Positions 45,743 through 48,307 of a stretch of DNA of 48,307 bases are shown here, piece by piece; positions within the stretch are counted from its first letter, which is position 1, and every line of letters starts with the position of its first letter. Under the pieces are notes generated by a model. The model was not told the DNA's origin, did not search any database, and saw nothing but the letters and a program-made list of their open reading frames with translations. The translations under genes were made by a program, and so were the position numbers. This stretch comes from DASWHR01 sp036398095. Its GTDB lineage: Bacteria > Actinomycetota > AC-67. Where the stretch lies: contig DASWHR010000117.1 of NCBI GenBank assembly GCA_036398095.1, positions 1 through 48,307 of the forward strand, given 5' to 3'.

Positions 45743-46477
45743 ATGTCAACACACTTGCTTTCGCGTGCGGGCGTTCTCGGCCTGGCCGCAATGATGGTTG
45801 GGGGTTTCGCCGGTGCTTCGGCTGCTCCGCTGCCCAACTGCGCCGTCCCGGTGCTGTCGGCCGACGCGTTCGCGGCCGGCGACACGAACACGGTGACCTG
45901 GACGCAGCCGGACGACGCGAGCGAGGGTGGCGGCTTTATCCTCGAGGTCGCATCCTCGCCGACGCGCGACCTCGACGGAAGCCTGTTCGATGTCGAGCAG
46001 ACGATCGGGTCGCTAGCCGCTTCGGATCGCTCGTTCACGCTTTCCGGCTTGTCCGAGAGCGCGCACTGGTACAGCATCAAGGCAAAGACCAAGCCGCAAT
46101 CCTGCCAGGCGAGCGGATGGAGCGCCGCCGACATCTCGACGATCCAGGATGCGACCGGCCCCGTCGTCACGATCCTCAGCCCCGACGAGGGTCACATCTA
46201 TCTCCTCGAGACGGTCACCGTCAGCGGCATCGTGACCGACGACGGTTCCGGACCTGCCACCGTGACCGTCGCCATGACCAACACGACGCCGGTCGTCGGC
46301 GAGATCGTCGGCGCGCCCGAATCGATCACGGTCGACGCGAGCGACGGGACGTTCAGCGCGACCTTCACGGGCGTTCTTCCCGGCACGTACGAGTTCTCGG
46401 CCAGCGCCGTGGACAATGTCGGCAACGAGTCGTCCGAGTCGGCAACCCGCGGCGTCATCGTCACAGTCGCGGGCTAA
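45743..46477 (+). CDS. Secreted protein with FN3-like and Ig-like domains
   Basis: This is a 244-residue exported protein. A signal peptide (SRAGVLGLAAMMVGGFAGASA, cleavage near SAA-PL) is followed by an FN3-like domain (about 35-135: NTVTWTQPDDA, FILEVASS, FTLSGLSESAHWYSIKAKT) and a bacterial Ig-like domain (about 140-242: PVVTILSPDEGHIY, GIVTDDGSGPATVTVAM, GTYEFSASAVDNVGNES). It has no catalytic motif and is likely a surface or binding protein. The long structured leader and a strong terminator show it is transcribed alone. Confidence 0.78.
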   Translation: MSTHLLSRAGVLGLAAMMVGGFAGASAAPLPNCAVPVLSADAFAAGDTNTVTWTQPDDASEGGGFILEVASSPTRDLDGSLFDVEQTIGSLAASDRSFTLSGLSESAHWYSIKAKTKPQSCQASGWSAADISTIQDATGPVVTILSPDEGHIYLLETVTVSGIVTDDGSGPATVTVAMTNTTPVVGEIVGAPESITVDASDGTFSATFTGVLPGTYEFSASAVDNVGNESSESATRGVIVTVAG

Positions 46478-46495
46478 CAGAACGAGGTTCGATTT

Positions 46496-46526
46496 GAGAG
46501 GGGCGGGGTAACCTCCCGCCCCTCTC
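46496..46526. terminator. Bidirectional terminator between convergent secreted-protein genes
   Basis: GAGAGGGGCGGG (46496-46507) pairs perfectly with CCCGCCCCTCTC (46515-46526) over 12 bp with a short loop. CGATTT/GATTT flanks both sides, so T/A-containing tails exist on either strand. It lies between the convergent genes ending at 46477 and 46543. Confidence 0.8.
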
Positions 46527-46542
46527 GATTTGAAGTGCCGGA

Positions 46543-46896
46543 TCAGCGGCCGGACTTGCCGTTGCCGCCGCCGTTGCCGCCTCCGTTGCCGCCTCCGTTG
46601 CCGCCTCCGTTGCCGCCTCCGGGGTGCGGCGCGTTCTCGCTGCACCACCAAGCGACCTTCTCGTCGATCGACGCCTCGTTCTCGCCGTTCTCAGCGTCGT
46701 AGGCCTCTTCGGCTACCCGCTCGAGCTCGGCAAACGGCGGCGCGTTGCGCTTGTGCTGCCGCCCGGTCTCCGACCCGGCGAAGTACGCCGTGCACAGGCC
46801 GTGGTTGTTCGAACCGTTCGGTCCCGGACCCGCCAAGCTGCTGGTTGCACCCATGGCGAGCAGCGCCATAAGGGCAAACGCGATCAATCTGCGCAC
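46543..46896 (-). CDS. Secreted protein with Gly/Asn repeat tail
   Basis: This is a 117-residue protein from the GTG at 46896, chosen because AGGGAG lies five bases upstream and the signal peptide (RRLIAFALMALLAMGATSSLA) begins there. The mature part has two Cys (GLCTAYFAG, WWCSENA), a basic/acidic middle and a tail of GGGN repeats encoded by 12-bp units. Short secreted proteins with NGGGNGGG tails are common in actinobacteria and of unknown role. It is convergent with the FN3/Ig-like gene. Confidence 0.72.
   Translation of the reverse strand: MRRLIAFALMALLAMGATSSLAGPGPNGSNNHGLCTAYFAGSETGRQHKRNAPPFAELERVAEEAYDAENGENEASIDEKVAWWCSENAPHPGGGNGGGNGGGNGGGNGGGNGKSGR
46559..46618 (-). repeat. 12-bp tandem repeat encoding GGNG
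   Basis: Five head-to-tail units of CCGTTGCCGCCT (plus-strand reading) begin at 46559, 46571, 46583, 46595 and 46607; the first unit differs by one base (CCG for CCT end). Perfect identity of the last four suggests recent slippage; unit number may vary between strains. Confidence 0.9.
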
Positions 46897-47025
46897 ACCT
46901 TCTCCCTTCGTTGTCGTCTGCGTACACCTGATCAACGAGATCCACCCATGGTCTGTTGCGGCGCGGCGAAACTCTGGCCGTTCTGCCGGCCCGGTCGGCG
47001 CGTTCAGTGTTGATACCTGGAGCTG

Positions 47026-48307
47026 CTACGGGCCGAGAAGCGCGAGGGGAACGACGGCGATGCCGTCGTCGCGCCGGTACGCATCGGGCCCGGTCGTCAC
47101 GATCACGGCATCTAGCAGGTCATCGCCGATCCTGCCGCGCAACCACTCGAGATGGCGCACACTTCGATCGTCGGGTGTGCGCGCGAGCTTCGCTTCGATC
47201 GCGACGACGCGGTGATCTCCCCGCTCGACGATGAAGTCGATCTCGTGATCGCCTGAATGGGTTCGCAGGTGTCGGACGGAAGCTTCGGCCGCTTGCGCGC
47301 AGACCCGTATGGTCAGGGCCGCGAGCGACTCGAACATCTGACCGAGCAGCGTCGTGTCTCTTGGGATCGGCGGTCCCAGGGCGCGCCCCTCGATGAGCGC
47401 TTCGACATCGGCACCCAGAAGCCGTGCAGCAAGCGCAGGGTCGGCGAGATGATGTTTGGGCGCGGCGCCGAGGCGCGTGATGTGGTTCAGGGTCGGCAGC
47501 CACGCCGGGATCGGGTCGAGAATCCACAGCCTTTCCAGGATGTCGCGATACGGCATCACCGTTGTCTTCGCCGGTTTCTCATGCTCGCCGGCCGTCGCCG
47601 CGTCGCGGATCGTCTCGTACGACGCTGCGGTCGCCGTCGCGGCCGCGCATGCGGTCATCCATCGCCGGAGGCCGCCGGGACTGCGGAGGCGAAGGCCCAT
47701 CTCGGCGAAATCCCGGTCGATGACCCGGTCGAGATACCCGTCGAGCTGGGCGCGCAACGCGCGTCCGTGCAGGCCGCGGAGCCCCGGGAATCCCGAGTCG
47801 CAGATTGCCGACGCGTAGTGCTGCAGCGTGCGAGTCGAGCCACCTTCGATCGGCGGGCGGTCTCCTCGGAGCAGATCCGCGAGGCTGACCGACGGGGTCT
47901 CGAACCCGCGCTCGGCGAGTGTCAGCGGACGTATCCGCACGCGGACGATGCGCCCGGCGCCGGAATGCGTGTCGGCCGCCGGAGTGGCTGAGCCCGTGAG
48001 CAGAAAGCTCCCCGGGCCCGCCCCCCGATCGACGGCGCGCCGCACCAGATCCCAGGACTCGGGGACCCGCTGCCATTCGTCGATCAGGATGGGAGCCTCC
48101 CCGCTCATGATCCTGGAGGGGTCGGCGGCGATGATCTCTCGGGTTGCCGGATCGTCGAGCGCACGGACCGATCGAGCGCGCCGGACCGCAGTCGCGGTCT
48201 TGCCGACGCCCTTCGCGCCTTCGAGTGCGATCGCCGGCAAGGACTCGAGGATCTGATCCAACTCATCGTCGACAACCCGGCGCAGGTAGCGGGACGTGGG
48301 ATCCTGA
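47026..48307 (-). CDS. AAA_14/DUF4143-type ATPase (5' end outside window)
   Basis: The frame is open to the right edge; the in-frame codons beyond the TTG at 48261 read QDPTSRYLRRVVDDE, which fits the usual N-terminus of this family, so the true start probably lies just outside. The visible part has Walker A LEGAKGVGKTATA, Walker B APILIDEWQRVP, sensor LLTGSATP, then a DUF4143-type C-terminal domain with the nuclease-like motif HEIDFIVERGDHRVVAIEAKL near the end (D-x-n-E-x-K pattern). Such proteins are common single-gene ATPases in bacteria and archaea; their role is unclear and the PD-(D/E)XK-like motif is suggestive only. Confidence 0.85.
   Translation of the reverse strand, partial: QDPTSRYLRRVVDDELDQILESLPAIALEGAKGVGKTATAVRRARSVRALDDPATREIIAADPSRIMSGEAPILIDEWQRVPESWDLVRRAVDRGAGPGSFLLTGSATPAADTHSGAGRIVRVRIRPLTLAERGFETPSVSLADLLRGDRPPIEGGSTRTLQHYASAICDSGFPGLRGLHGRALRAQLDGYLDRVIDRDFAEMGLRLRSPGGLRRWMTACAAATATAASYETIRDAATAGEHEKPAKTTVMPYRDILERLWILDPIPAWLPTLNHITRLGAAPKHHLADPALAARLLGADVEALIEGRALGPPIPRDTTLLGQMFESLAALTIRVCAQAAEASVRHLRTHSGDHEIDFIVERGDHRVVAIEAKLARTPDDRSVRHLEWLRGRIGDDLLDAVIVTTGPDAYRRDDGIAVVPLALLGP

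Noticed and set aside
45088..46170. 360-codon minus-strand frame across rnpB
   Set aside because: The region is the RNase P RNA gene plus the secreted FN3/Ig-like gene on the plus strand. The open frame is a composition effect.
46559..46618. CRISPR-like short repeat array
   Set aside because: The units are 12 bp, directly adjacent without spacers, and encode the Gly/Asn tail of a secreted protein.

Overview
This is a GC-rich, gene-dense bacterial chromosome segment with short gaps, frequent ATGA stop/start overlaps and strong AGGAGG-type ribosome binding sites. Three things suggest a Gram-positive-type actinobacterium, perhaps Thermoleophilia/Solirubrobacterales: secreted proteins carrying the FEC...C.SP...W.VD Ig-like repeats common in that group, W-S-G-T-T repeats on a subtilase, and two Tad pilus loci with no secretin gene. 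The taxonomy is inference; no 16S gene lies in the window.

Left part (1-9.6 kb): the C-terminal part of a large AAA/TPR signalling ATPase, a small unknown protein and an FAD-dependent oxidoreductase on the plus strand; then on the minus strand a small unknown protein, a zinc-ribbon/class III nucleotidyl cyclase/AAA/TPR protein and a Ycf46-like AAA+ ATPase; then a divergent LuxR-type regulator with a degenerate receiver. From 9.6 to 16.5 kb: a secreted six-hairpin-glycosidase-like protein with Ig-like repeats, a P1B-type metal ATPase whose promoter carries two CsoR-like operators, and a secreted DUF6351-like alpha/beta hydrolase. From 16.8 to 21.3 kb: a probable operon of subtilase, membrane histidine kinase and OmpR-type regulator.

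Centre (21.4-40.7 kb, all minus strand): two complete but different Tad (Flp) pilus loci placed head to tail. Locus A (transcription order): flp1, tadG, two tadE-like, cpaB, cpaE, tadA, tadB, tadC. Locus B: flp3, flp2, tadE, tadG, cpaB, cpaE, tadA, a von Willebrand A-TadB fusion, tadC. Directly upstream of locus B lies an ATGA-coupled set of a membrane sensor with a HisKA_3 helix but no ATPase domain, a NarL/LuxR regulator and a CheY-like receiver. In both loci a perfect hairpin separates the pilin gene or genes from the assembly genes. Locus B pilins end in a matching C-x11-C pair that the locus A pilin lacks. No prepilin peptidase is present in the window.

Right part (40.8-48.3 kb): a small secreted Cys-rich protein, a lipoprotein, a possible 25-residue membrane protein, an ArsR repressor plus SRPBCC protein unit with a visible promoter and operator, a coiled-coil zinc-ribbon protein with an RNase HI-like protein, an epoxide-hydrolase-like alpha/beta hydrolase, the RNase P RNA (class A), a secreted FN3/Ig-like protein behind a structured leader, a secreted Gly/Asn-repeat protein, and an AAA_14/DUF4143-type ATPase running off the right edge. 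I saw no tRNA, CRISPR array, transposase or att site.
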